Positions 21,678 to 32,108 of a DNA stretch of 64,000 nucleotides are shown in pieces. A program made the position numbers and the translations under genes. The stretch covers positions 1,240,001 through 1,304,000 of the forward strand of contig NC_087381.1 of NCBI RefSeq assembly GCF_963675165.1, read 5' to 3'. The stretch's first letter is position 1, and every line of letters begins with the position of its first letter. The DNA is from Halichondria panicea (lineage: Eukaryota > Porifera > Demospongiae > Suberitida > Halichondriidae). The notes under the pieces are model-generated. The model ran no database searches. It saw only the letters and a program-made list of their open reading frames with translations, and was not told the DNA's origin.

Positions 21678-22534
21678 TAGCCTCGATTCCAGGCCGATTA
21701 AAATACGGCCTGGTACCTATTGCAGGGGTGATAGTGCGCATGCGTTAGTTTATTCTCCAGAATCTGGGGAATCCCCTTTTTCTTTCTCTCATCTATTTTC
21801 TATCTTTGTACATCAGCTTAGCTCTCTATTGCGTTGTTCCAGAAGGCTTTCACACTAGTCTGAAGCCAGAAGAGGCTCTCATCTACCTCTATGACAGTTG
21901 TATGGTCAGGATGTCTTACCTTGGATCTGTACAGGCTATGGGAAGTGTATGATGCCTCAAACTGCTACTTGCGAAGACAACCCGGCTATAGGACCATCCT
22001 AGACGTAGATATCAAATCGCATATTTGCAGCAGGCCATTAATTTCATTTTCATGACGGCCCTTGGTAGTTAATTATCCTGTTCCCTCATTGTGCAGTTGT
22101 ACAGAGTGGAGAGGTTACAAGCACGACTGAATGTGATGATCTTCATGGGCAACTTTGAGGAGGACATTGGTATTCTAATCCCTGTGAGTTGAGCATAATA
22201 ATTATACATGTGTTAGTAGTACTTGTGCGGCTTCCCCTGCCTTGTGGGTTGCCTAACAACTATTGATGAGAGCCTCTTCTGTCTTAAAACTAGTGTTCAA
22301 GCCTTCTAGACCAACGCAATAGACGGCATAAGCCACAGCTTTACAGAACTCAGTTATAGAGATAAAGTATTACGGAACATATTTTTAGTAAACGGACTAA
22401 TTTCCTGTGTAATTTACTATGGTTTTACGTTCGTAGTACGATTACCCATATTCTGGGTAATTTGAAGCGCATGCGCACTATCACCCCTGCAATAGGTACC
22501 AGGCCGTATTTTAATCGGCCTTGAATCGAGGCTA
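21678..22534. mobile_element. 857-bp TIR element with exon-like cargo
   Basis: Inverted ends begin TAGCCTCGATTCCAGGCCG, extend past GTGATAGTGCGCATGCG and continue with decreasing similarity to about 200 bp per side. A perfect 9-bp direct repeat CCTAGCAGG flanks it (21669-21677, 22535-22543). An empty site is visible in a paralogous stretch near 54,347. The centre is unique and holds an exon-like unit at 22099-22183 bounded by TGTGCAG and CTGTGAGTTG splice-like sites. It reads ERLQARLNVMIFMGNFEEDI, similar to a helix of formin FH2 domains. The TIR family also includes 51226-52313. A Pack-MULE-like element is inferred. Confidence 0.75.
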
Positions 22535-22881
22535 CCTAGCAGGATACATGGGATTTGTACTCTGGAGTATCCTGAGAGTTTCAATGGATATTCCTTAGTG
22601 TCAGAGCACATCATGGTACAAATGCAGCTATATAGCTATGTAATACTCAATATACCTTGTGAATTTCTTGGAGTCAGGAGAGTTGACCACACCCATTAGT
22701 TTACGACAATGGTAGTTCTCATAGTGATATGCTCATAATCACAGTTCAGCATTAGATTCAATTCCTCTATAAATTTATCCTTATTTGAAGAGGTTGTTAT
22801 AATGCAGTGTTGGAGGTTACTTATAGAATTGAGAATTCCTATTAGTTGACTGCAGTACTCTATATATGTTTATGCTATAGC

Positions 22882-23203
22882 TCATGTCACAGTAGACCTG
22901 AACAGGAAAGCTAGTATTGTCAGTGGCAATCCAGTATTCTCCAGATGCTCAGCCTTGAGGGAGCTTACTGCAAGAGCTGGCCGGTTTGATTGTTCCAAGA
23001 TAAAGTGGCAGACTGTATACGTCATTGAGATAGGATGCTATTGGACCTAACTCAGCAATAACGGACTGATATTTCTCATTTTTATCTTGCTTAGAAATGC
23101 TGCTTGAAAGAGTTGGAATTTGCTGAGTTGGCTATATTGATTGGTTGTTTAGTTGCTCCCTCATGGGGACTGTACTTGCTTATTAGTACTAATCATCTGT
23201 GAG
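22882..23203 (-). pseudogene. Receptor relic: stalk and start of ectodomain
   Basis: The reverse complement of the relic at 16610-16935: stalk remnants (STNKQVQS-type codons, EQLNNQS), the NNPAS junction remnant and the fibrinogen-like opening with multiple indels. It ends near the CDMN codons at about 22,885. It lies inside duplication copy 1 and corresponds to 43310-43672 in copy 2, where one short segment is tandemly repeated. Not expressible as a receptor. Confidence 0.75.
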
Positions 23204-23315
23204 TGAGTAACAGTTTGATGGTATTATTCTCTTGGCCTTTCTTTTGAGTCTACATGCTTCTTTTGGTAAAAGTATCACGTATTTCTGAACACGAATCCAT
23301 ACATGTACATACTAC

Positions 23316-23695
23316 CGTATATCTTCTAATTTATCGGACACTTTTAATTACCCCGGACACTCTTTTGGGCAATTTTCGCTGTTCTAATACAACAGACACT
23401 CTAGTGCTTTAATATTACATTCGTTCTAAATATCCGGACAATATCTTGAGTTACATTCATAGACGGCAAGTAAGACTTAGAGTGGTGCAGTTAGATAGCT
23501 TTGAGTAGCTAGTTTTAGATAGCTAGTGCAACTATTCAGTCACACATTGTAGCTATTAAACTTAGCTAGCTCGCATGCAGTTGCATGCTTGCTTGTTCTA
23601 ATTATTCCGGACACTTCGCATGATCTGTTCCAATTATACCCGGACAATTTCCAAAATAATTATTTTTTGCTGTCCGATAAATTAGAAGATATACG
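23316..23695. mobile_element. 380-bp TIR element with empty site elsewhere
   Basis: Ends are CGTATATCTTCTAATTTATC and the complementary GATAAATTAGAAGATATACG. The interior repeats CCGGACA motifs in both orientations. The flanks carry TAC on each side. The paralogous block near 43,797 reads CATACTACATGCATTG with no insertion, so the element arrived after the duplication or was lost there. Confidence 0.85.
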
Positions 23696-23790
23696 ATACA
23701 TGCATTGTTTTGTAAATAGAGCAGGAAAAAATACCCTGGGTCCTGAGTATAATTGGTATCGTCTTGTTTTTAAGTCCAAATTACAGTTAG

Positions 23791-23900
23791 AGATGAGTGG
23801 GAGGCTGCTCATGTTAGTATGCAGGTGTATTGTTATTAACTAAGAACCCCAAATAAGAATACACCTACGTATACTAAAATGGGCAGCCTCCCACTCATCT
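23791..23900. repeat. Hairpin repeat (GTGGGAGGCTGC), copy 2
   Basis: AGATGAGTGGGAGGCTGCTC and its complement at the far end (GCAGCCTCCCACTCATCT) enclose arms that include GCAGGTGTATT and AATACACCTACGTATAC. It matches 43894-44003 and, inverted and shortened, 16335-16418. Confidence 0.75.
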
Positions 23901-24318
23901 TGGCATCAGATGACTCAGAACATCGCATTAGCCTCTTAAGCGTGTTCAATTCAGTGTTCCTGCATGCATGCATGCTAGTAGTGCTCAAGCACATTTAACT
24001 GGCTACCTTATGTATCATGTATCTATACACCTATGATGAAACGATCTGAAGTCGATGATGTCATGGGAATGTGGTACCTCTGACACGAAGGCACATGGTC
24101 TAGTTCATTGGTTTAATAGAGCTAGCATCATTATAAAAGTTGTATTCTTAAGAATAGTTATTTGGCTCATAATTTAATAATTCCTGTTATATACACACCA
24201 TCCCAGGTGGGGTTCCAGCTCTAAAGATTGTCATGCCTGCCCTGTATTATCTTGCCAGTGTATATAATAATTATAGTGCAAACAGATATGTATAATTATG
24301 TTGAGTCAGGAATACATG

Positions 24319-24639
24319 TAGTTGGGCGTGGCCCGATCGTCCCTGACGGGAAGACGGGTTTCAAAGCCAATCTGGGATTTGTCTTTGCTGCAACTATACT
24401 TGCAGCCCAATCAGATTGCAGCATTTCTAATGTGGTCTGTGTCACGTCCAGTTGCACAACCGCAAGCAAGGTAAAATTATTTAACACCCACTTCAGAATA
24501 AGAATATTTATACTACTAGTGATGTCACTTCCGGTTTTTTGTCGCTGCTATCAGCGTGTTACATAATCCAGCAACACAAATCCTGACATAAGCTTGAAAC
24601 CCGACCTCCCGTCAGGGACGGTCAGGCCACGCCCAACTA
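24319..24639. mobile_element. TIR element, about 320 bp, copy 2 of 3
   Basis: Inverted ends TAGTTGGGCGTGGCCCGA and GGCCACGCCCAACTA. The interior matches 44440-44764 closely and 15591-15918 in reverse. The stretch TCTTCCCGTCAGGGACG-type arms flank a unique core containing CTGCAACTATACTTGCAGCC, itself a small hairpin. Confidence 0.85.
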
Positions 24640-24909
24640 TAATACATGTTGAGCTGATATTACTATTAATTTTCAGTTTAAAAGAAGCCATTTCAAATCG
24701 TGCATGTGCTTAGCTCTCAATTTTGGATGCGCTAATAGGATATTTGAGGTCAGATCTTTTTAAACTTTCCAAAAACAATCTGGACCACCAGCACTCAAGT
24801 TATGATCATTCAAATTTGAGATTACAGTACATTGTACATGTATATGCCTTACAAACGGCTGTACAGAATATTTATTAAGTTTTCAGTTCTAGGATTTGAT
24901 ATGTCTATT

Positions 24910-25315
24910 TTAGCGTATGTACATCTCTATTATCTCAATGGGTGTCTCTTCATCATCAATGTCTTGTGTACACCAGTGCTGCCACAGCTGCTAACAGAGA
25001 CAGAACAAAAGCTACGACGGCAAAAATTGCAAACCACTTTTTAGCACATCCTTTCCTTTTTTTCTTTGTATTGCTCAGAACGTTGGAGGTGGAATTACTT
25101 TCTGTTATATTCGTTTCTCCGCTTATTGCATAGGCTGTGTTAATTTTTGATGCGAACGTTTCTCTCCCATTGTTCTCAACGACACTGTAGCCATTATCTT
25201 GGGAGGAATATCTCTCATCTCGAGAAATTTTGTCGTTATTGTAAGCAGTGTCTTGTGTTTCTCTTTCTCTTCTGTTGTTAGCATACACAACATTGTAGGC
25301 AGTGTTTGGTTCCAT
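24910..25315 (-). pseudogene. Receptor copy reduced to tail plus membrane helix
   Basis: ATG 25315 opens a 119-codon frame ending at 24956. It has the full cytoplasmic tail (tyrosines at 7, 25, 36, 43 and 62 in MEPNTAYNVV, DTAYNND, ERYSSQD, NGYSVVE and TAYAIS contexts), KKRKGCAKK, a complete membrane helix, and then YTRH and a stop. The next bases are the very end of the family gene (complement of GATGATGAAGAGACACCCAT to TAA at 24910-24912). One deletion of about 0.87 kb relative to 45040-46287 therefore removed the stalk and ectodomain, with TTG/TG at the joint. The promoter and leader are kept. It is listed as a pseudogene, but a 119-residue membrane-anchored tail with no ectodomain could still be made. 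Confidence 0.8.
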
Positions 25316-25829
25316 AATTCACTGTTGAAACTCTGCCACTGACTTGAAATAGAGAGGCTGTTACTGTATAGACTTATTGTAGTTGCTGTGTGTTATACAG
25401 TGCAACATGCCCTCGGTGCATTTCCCTTCTAGGTTTGTCTAATTGATATCTCCTTATTCAGTATGTGTTTAAATTATCAATGCCAACAGTTACAGGAGAA
25501 TTGTGGGAGGCTTGTGGTATAATTTATGGTGATTCTACCACTTGCATGTTAATTTGTTTGGACCCCTTGCTCATTTTGGCACCTATAACACACCATAATA
25601 TGCAATGTTTGTACAGAGCAGGACGATATTGATTCCTCGTATCGCCATAATTATGATAGAGAGAGAGTATTGAACGTAGGCATACTGTGCTATCAGATGT
25701 ATGCGGAGAGTAACGTGACTTCCTGTATCTGTTACAAGCTTGAAATTTGCACACTGACCAATCCAAGCGTGGGTGATGTCATCTATCAAGAAAGTAGATT
25801 ATGTCACCCACACTTGGATGGGTTGATAG

Positions 25830-25894
25830 ATTACATCTTCTCTTTCTCTTCTGTTGTTAGCGTGCACAACATTGTAGGCAATGTTTGGATCCAT
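25830..25894 (-). pseudogene. 5' relic of a receptor gene
   Basis: The leader and ATG 25894 are followed by codons for MDPNIAYNVVHANNRRERE. The sequence then runs into unrelated repeat (the GATTACATCACCCACAC palindrome arm) and soon reaches a stop. Only the promoter, leader and first 20 or so codons survive. It begins MDPN, like 13985 and 41964. Confidence 0.7.
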
Positions 25895-26395
25895 TAAATT
25901 CACTTAAAACTCTACCACTGACTTGAAATAGAGAGGCTGTTACTGTATAGAGTTGCTGTGTTAATTAAGTACAGCACTCGGTACACTTCCCTTTAATTGA
26001 CCTTATTCAGTATGCGTTTAATTTATCGATGCCAACAGTTACAAGAGAATAGTGGGAGGCTTGTATGATGATTCTACCACTTGCAATTGCATGTTTGTTC
26101 TAACCCCTTGCATGATGAGTCTTTCATTTTGGCACTGTTAACACACCATAAATGGTTGACATAATGTTCTCATTTGCTCCTGGTTTTATATACCAATTGC
26201 AGTACTTACATTAAGAATGGCCCTCTTAATATATCATAATTTACTCCATTAAAATGCAGTGCTGAACATTGAAAGTGTCCTGCATGTTATTATGTTATGT
26301 CAGTCTAATGCCAGAGGGACGTTTTGTGGTTAGTGTATTATGACTTTGCGGTCAGTGCATTATGACTTTGACTTTGTGGTTAGATTTCGTCCTTA

Positions 26396-26484
26396 TTGTA
26401 AGCAGTGGCTTGTGCATGTTTCTCTAAATTTCCCTTCTGTTGTTAGCGTGTGCAACATTGTATAGGGAACGTTTGAAACTCCAT
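26396..26484 (-). pseudogene. Second 5' relic of a receptor gene
   Basis: Complementary sequence from CCATAACATTCACTACTGAAAC (leader) through the first codons of the family (equivalent of TAYNVVHANNRR, now frameshifted and with a stop after about 13 codons) to AAGCCACTGCTTACAATAAG. Downstream gene sequence is absent. An upstream leader with GAGAGGCTGTTACTATATAG is retained to about 26,550. Confidence 0.6.
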
Positions 26485-26924
26485 AACATTCACTACTGAA
26501 ACTCCACCACTGACTCAAAATAGAGAGGCTGTTACTATATAGATATATAGACTTATCATAAAGTAGCTGAATGCGCAAAGTGTAGCGCTCGATCGGTATA
26601 TACATGCATTTCCCTTCTATAGGTTGTCTAATTGTTATCTCCTTATTCAGTATGTGTTTAAGTCATCGATACCAACAGTTATACTAAGAGAGTTCTATAG
26701 GAGACTCATATGATTCTTCCACTTGCATGATTGTTCTGACAGATGATTGGAACTGTTAACATGCACACCATAATATAGTGGTTTGACATAATTATATTGC
26801 ATGGCAACGATAGATCCCTAATACGCTCATAATTATGGCAGTTCAGCAGATTAGATTTATAATCTCTCGAAGACAAAGTTACAGGTTGTGTTAGTGAAGT
26901 GTGGAGGCTATGTACCCATTTTAA

Positions 26925-27234
26925 AGAGTTCATTAGGAAGAGTACGCAACTGCACTTAAAACCATAGGAGACGTTTCTCCAATCTTACGTCGCAACCACA
27001 TGCTGCTGTATAAACTAATTTACAATGAATAACATAGTGATGATTGTGATAATTATCACTCATGTTATTCATTTACAACTGCCAGTAGGAAAGGCAATGA
27101 ATAACATAGTTACTAATTTTATTCATTGCCTTTCCTGCTAGTTGCGGTTACTACAGACAGTCTGTGCCGTAAGATTGGAGGAATGCTTTTTGTGTACAGT
27201 CTATTGGAGTTGCGTACTCTTCCTAATGAACTCT
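26925..27234. mobile_element. 310-bp TIR element, TAA target duplication
   Basis: Ends AGAGTTCATTAGGAAGAGTA and the complementary TACTCTTCCTAATGAACTCT are flanked by TAA (26922-26924, 27235-27237). Inner arms pair again (AATGAATAACATAG repeated in both orientations; GCAATGAATAA and TTATTCATTGC). A 3-bp TAA target site suggests a Harbinger-type MITE; that class call is inference. Confidence 0.8.
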
Positions 27235-27594
27235 TAATTGTATTATTATCTTGATTATGGTATAGTGTATTGTTGCATTTTGACCCCATTACTCCCATGT
27301 ATAATTATAGCTATGCATGCATGTACACAATGGTAGGTTTGACGTACATGATTATGTACAAGTTTGTTCAATATAGTTGGACGAATGCTCTAAATAAACA
27401 TATGTATCAAACTTCTACTATTATATAATTATACGCTTTCTTAATTAAGAACATGCTTACACGATTAGTGTCCTTACTTTGTAGATAATTGCTACAGCTA
27501 TCATGTTCATAGCATTTATTAAATAGCTGCTATATTATTCAGTTTCTACTCTTGGTTCTAAAGCTAGCTACAGTGTGTAAAAACAAAAACCTGT

Positions 27595-28944
27595 TCAGCG
27601 GATGTATATTTCAGCAATCTCAATCGGTATGTCTTCATCATCTATGTCTTGATTGAAACAAAGCCTCAACTCAATATCGTCTGTAGTTGGTTGAGAAAGT
27701 TGCTTGCAGAACCACGGTGGATTGTTGAACTCACAGCAAGTACTGTTACCCCCGCATCCCTGACCATCCCAGAGTGGATCTTCAAAATAGAAGGTATCAT
27801 TAAAGAGCTGACGGCTTCCAGTTTCACAGAAGTAGTCTTGACGGATGAATGGAGGTACAACTCCAATTTCGGGACGGTCACTTATTGTGCAGGGACATAC
27901 CGCTAAATCCATAGAGCTATCTTCGTGAAGTGCACCAGCAAATGTCCAGATGTGCTGACGAGGCAACCGTCCATGGGTTAGGCTCACACCGTCAACGTAA
28001 CCATCATCAATAGATAAATTTCTGTTATTGAAATATTGAGCGAAAGCATCTGGAGAACCATTTTGATATGCAATTATTCGACCACAAACTTTTGAATACT
28101 TCACCCCATACGTTGAATAGGTAATAGAAATGTTACAGTAGCTTCCTTCCATTCGGCCACAAGTACGCAGTGGTAGTTCTTCCCTGATTACCAGTCTCAA
28201 TCCAGCTGGGCAATTTTGGTTTGGATTGGTCATGTCAAGGTTGGCTACCCTCATCCATCCTCCTGCAGTGTTGCAGCTACAGCTTGTTCGATTCATGTCA
28301 CAGTAGACCCGAACAGGAGAGCTAGTACTGTCGGTGGCAATCCAATATTCACCAGATGGTCGGTCTTGAGGGATGTCACTACAAGAGCTTGCTGGGTTGT
28401 TGATTGTTCCAAGATAAAGTGGCTCCAGTTCTTCAAGAATAGACTGTATGTCGTTGAGATTTCTCAAAGTATATTTGTTTTGCTCGGAAATGTTGCTTGA
28501 AAGAGCTAGGATTGAATTGCTGAATTGACTGGATTGGTTGTTCAGTTGCTCGTTCATGGACTGTAATTGCTTATTGGTACTGATCATCTGGTTCTTCAAC
28601 TCTATATTGGTGTACACCAGTGCTGACACAGCTACCAACAGAGACAAAACAAAAGCTACGATGACAAGAATTGCAAACTGTTTTTTGCCATATTCATTTT
28701 TCTCCAATTCTTGCTTTATTCTCTTTGTGCTGCTTTTGTTTTCCAAAACACTGTCCGTAGATTTAGTATCTTCAGTAGTATTATGCTCTATGTATCCAGT
28801 GTTCTCAACGGTACTGTACTCATTATCTGTTTGGGTGAGACTTCTCTGGTTGATATTGTAAGCAGTGTTTTCCTGCAATGCAGTGGCTTGTGTTTCTCTT
28901 CTTTTGTTAGCGTGCACAACATCGTAGGCAGTGTTTAGCTCCAT
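27595..28944 (-). CDS. Array receptor, intact, 449 residues
   Basis: Single exon from ATG 28944. The cytoplasmic tail (1-88) has tyrosines 7 (TAYDVV, a TxYxxV switch-like pattern), 29 (TAYNIN), 43 (EYSTV) and 51 (GYIEH). A basic stretch (KRIKQELEKNEYGKK) precedes the helix at about 89-111. The stalk (112-175) is a single STNKQLQSMNEQLNN-type unit followed by FSNSILALSSNISEQN and RNLNDIQSILEELEP. The ectodomain (about 180-449) has the NNPASSC and SGEYWIATDS opening, cysteines at 188, 215, 222, 224, 245, 262, 270, 287, 350, 352, 373, 397, 403, 404, 413 and 429, and the acidic DIDDEDIPIEIAEIYIR end. Its variable loops read GSYCNIS, HEDSSMDLAV and RQLFNDTFYFE. NRT at 218 could be glycosylated. 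Family function is unknown to me. Confidence 0.85.
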   Translation of the reverse strand: MELNTAYDVVHANKRRETQATALQENTAYNINQRSLTQTDNEYSTVENTGYIEHNTTEDTKSTDSVLENKSSTKRIKQELEKNEYGKKQFAILVIVAFVLSLLVAVSALVYTNIELKNQMISTNKQLQSMNEQLNNQSSQFSNSILALSSNISEQNKYTLRNLNDIQSILEELEPLYLGTINNPASSCSDIPQDRPSGEYWIATDSTSSPVRVYCDMNRTSCSCNTAGGWMRVANLDMTNPNQNCPAGLRLVIREELPLRTCGRMEGSYCNISITYSTYGVKYSKVCGRIIAYQNGSPDAFAQYFNNRNLSIDDGYVDGVSLTHGRLPRQHIWTFAGALHEDSSMDLAVCPCTISDRPEIGVVPPFIRQDYFCETGSRQLFNDTFYFEDPLWDGQGCGGNSTCCEFNNPPWFCKQLSQPTTDDIELRLCFNQDIDDEDIPIEIAEIYIR

Positions 28945-29041
28945 CTTAATTCACTATTGAAACTCTACCATGCATTGACTCGATATATAGTTACTCTACA
29001 TAATTATACAGACTTTGCTGTGTGTTTTATACATTCCAGAC
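28945..29041 (-). promoter_or_regulatory. TATA box and leader of the 27595-28944 gene
   Basis: TATAAAA on the minus strand at 29035-29041 lies 91 bp before the ATG, and the GTAGAGTTTCAATAGTGAATT leader follows. A near-identical leader precedes the gene at 60925-62534, including the extra AAG before the ATG. Confidence 0.5.
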
Positions 29042-29139
29042 ATGCAGCACTCGATCAAATTGTTTGTCTTTCCTTCCTTATACAGTGTATGTCTTCAAAT
29101 AGTTGATACAGGCTGCTATGTTGAGAATTGTATGCGGGA

Positions 29140-31170
29140 GGCTGCCTGTTTGTTTAACTAGGCGTATTGTTTGTGAATTAATTCATAAATTCATAGGCCG
29201 GGGATTCTTAGCTATTAACGTTAGCCAATACATCAGTAAAAACACATTCGTTACAGTAACGTAAATAATATAGAAATGACGTCATTTTAACATTAAAATA
29301 CGATGATGCGTCTCATTATTATAACATACGTGTTTTGCTGTGTAGAGGGAAAAGGAATTACCTTGTATACACATGTTATTGCCTAAAATCTGAGGCTGTT
29401 GCAGTTCATTAATTTACTACTTAAGCTTAGCCTGCTAGCATCTATATACGGAGTTCCAGCCATGTGGCACCGCATTGAGCTACTACCAGCCCCTCCCCCT
29501 AGGGGTTGCATAGCATTTGTATGGGTACACAGATATATGCATGAGGCCAGAGGCTATCAGGAGCCCATATTTATGATAGATCTATAATTATATAGACAGG
29601 TCCGTCTAGATCTAGATGTGAATCGAAGCTATATAATACGTATGTCGGTCCTACAATTATGCATATTATAGAGATCTTAACTTTTGCTTGTAATTACACA
29701 ATGCAGGACATAAAATTCGCAACTTTTTCATGAGCAAACAGTAAACACTAATTTTGTTATCCAAGCAGTTTGGAATCAAGGCTAAAATTTACCAGTTGCC
29801 TTCTATAATACCAAATAATCAGTGAGAAATTAAACAATCTAAACGCACGCCTATACACTATATTCATTGTATCAGCCTTTAAACACAGATTGAGCTATAG
29901 TTTTACAATAGAGTCTGTCAATAAGCTGCTCGAGGTCTTGACCCACACGTCCAGGTGGGTCTTGAGAACCTTGCCATGCACCAGGGGGTGGCCGGGAGGA
30001 ACATTTCGGCACATAATTATACCCTCAACACCTAGACGAGGAAGAGAAGAGGTTTGAGGGAGGTATACTTGATTATACAACATTGGTTACAGAGAGGTGG
30101 CCGGCCTGTTAGGTACAAACTGGTTTTATAGCGCGGGGGTTGTTTAGGTACATGTTACTTAACTGCATCACATATGGAAGACTGTGGTAAGGGAGGCACA
30201 TACTCTACCTATAATGTGCATAATTATAGTGAACACATGCTATACGGATATATGTTGGGACGTATTAACCTGGCTGTATTATAGAGACATATTTGTAAGG
30301 TGACCACAATCGACATAATTATGCACTGCAATTGTAACCTCAGTCAAATCTAGAGATGTAATAATTATGTATGCATCATACGACACGAAAAGTTTTTAAA
30401 TATTTTTAACAAAAACACACGTATACAACTGTATACAGCTGAACTCAACGACTAACTAACACAAGGGACTCATATACACGTACCTATAATTTCAACTGGA
30501 TTGAAGTTGAGCTTCTCTTTCATGGCTGCCATAAATTCAGCTGGTTTCTTGATGGAACTCTGTGGTAGCTTCAACTTCTTCTCGTGAGTGAAACTGCCCC
30601 GTTTTTTGCCAAACTCTGCAGTGGTAATTTACTGGAAAGAGGAGGGGCCAAATACATGTGTAAAATTGTTGCAACAACAAAGAGATAGATTATCGATTTT
30701 AATTCGAGATACATTTTTTTAAACGGGAGAACATTTCGTAATCACTGATCGAATGATAGGTCTTTCAAGCGGCTACAAAATGCATATTTTAATTGTGAAA
30801 TCCACAAAGTTATGCATGATAAACACTCATGAGTTCATAATACTCTATCTTTGTTTGCCTTTGCTTTTACTGCCTCCCTCCCTTGTTTCGTTAGGGCGGT
30901 ATGAAACACCTCTTTCCTAGGTCTGGGGTTAACAGACTACTCAGTTGTGGTTGTGGAATTCCCCTTGTTAGTTAGCGAAGGCAAACACCTTCCATTAGCA
31001 AGACCGTGCCCTCTTGCATGTATGGCCTAGGAACTTATAATAGTTATTTGATCAGCGGTTTATGCACTCCTTTCCCCTATATTGGCTAACGTTAATAGCT
31101 AACGGCCCACGCATGCATTCACAAACAATACGCCTAGTTAAACAAAATAATAGGCAGCCTCCCACATCCA
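29140..31170. other. 2-kb block bounded by inverted repeats
   Basis: GGAGGCTGCCTGTTTGTTTA, ACTAGGCGTATTGTTTGTGA and TTAGCTATTAACGTTAGCCA at 29,140-29,235 recur in reverse complement at about 31,080-31,170. Inner pieces (ACACATTCGTTACAGTAAC, AAAATACGATGATGCGTCTC) recur again near 31,610-31,700 and 62,820-62,920. Apart from one exon-like stretch (30484-30615) I see no coding sequence. It may be a large TIR element or two copies of a smaller one in opposite orientation. Confidence 0.5.
30484..30615 (-). other. Isolated exon-like sequence
   Basis: On the minus strand a 132-bp open segment lies between a good acceptor (CCACTGCAG|AGTTTGGC) and a good donor (ATTATAG|GTACGT). It would encode a Lys-rich peptide containing KKRGSFTHEKKLKLPQSS and KKPAEFMAAMKEKLNFN. 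No neighbouring exon is visible within several kb. It could be a captured exon inside the inverted-repeat block or the relic of a host gene. I do not recognise the family. Confidence 0.4.
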
Positions 31171-31202
31171 CATACAATTCTCAACCTGTATCAACTATAT
31201 GA

Positions 31203-31542
31203 TAGTTAGACACTGTTTAGGAAGTTTCTACATGATTTGGAAGCCCAAAGGGCTGGTTGTAGTATCCCGAACGCAGTGAGGGTTCTACTAGCCCTGAGGA
31301 CTTCTAAATCATGTGAAAACTTCCTAAACAGTGTCTAAGCATTTTAGATCATAGCAACCATGAGTATTTAGCCAATCAGATTTGAATGTTCTTATCTAAT
31401 CTTTGCTACATGATTTTCTAAGTGAAGTACATGATTTTCTAAGTAAGCACATGATTTTCTAAATAAATACATGATTTTCTAAGTTGGATAGAACACTTCC
31501 TTTAGCCAATCAAATTGCAGTATTTATGGCAAACATGATCTA
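31203..31542 (+). mobile_element. 340-bp foldback element, copy A
   Basis: It starts TAGTTAGACACTGTTTAGG and first forms a hairpin (31203 to about 31343, arms ACACTGTTTAGGAAGTTT and complement, loop near CCCGAACGCAGTGAGGG). It then has four near-tandem TACATGATTTTCTAAG units and ends GGCAAACATGATCTA. The length equals that of copy B at 32727-33066. Confidence 0.85.
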
Positions 31543-32044
31543 ATTGAAGACATACACTGTATAATGAAAGACAAATATTGTATGGTTAACGTTAGCCAAT
31601 ACACAGTAAAATCACATTCGTTACAGTAACATAAAACATGTTAAATAAAACGCATAGAAATGACATACACTTCTGAACACTAAAATACGATGATGCGTCT
31701 CATATACATAATTATGTGTTTTTTACTGTGTAGAGGGGAAAGGAGTGCATAACTGCTGATAGAACAATTTGGGCCCAATTCATAAAATAATTCCTAAACC
31801 ATACAAGAGGGCACGCACGGTCTTGCTAATGGAAGGGGTTTGCCTTCGCTAACCAACAAGTGGAATTTCCCCAACCACAACTGAGTAGTTAGTACGTGAT
31901 GATGCACTGTTATCAATTGATAAATGATCTGTATAACATCTGCTCAGTGTGTTAACATGATAGTGCATGCATGAGAGGGAATATCATAGGTTTATCGACC
32001 TATATAGTTTATTTACTGATTCAGTCCGTATCCTAGGTGATTTC

Positions 32045-32108
32045 CAGTGAATATGAGCCATATTTTACTTCCCCCAGGGAAGTATATGGAATATGGCTCA
32101 TATTTTTA
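32045..32108. repeat. Small hairpin
   Basis: AATATGAGCCATATT and AATATGGCTCATATT face each other, with ACTTCCCCCAGGGAAGT nested at the tip. Probably a foldback MITE remnant. Confidence 0.6.

Larger units (their letters stand above)
21230..25800. repeat. Direct segmental duplication, copy 1
   Basis: Apart from inserted or deleted pieces, this block matches 42500-46750 in the same order and orientation: the AAGTAATAATTGTACCATGG segment, the CTACCTAGCAGG region, a receptor relic, the GTGGGAGGCTGC hairpin, a TAGTTGGGCG TIR element and a minus-strand receptor gene. Copy 1 carries two TIR elements that copy 2 lacks (21678-22534, 23316-23695) and has lost most of its receptor gene (24910-25315). 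End points are approximate. Confidence 0.8.
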
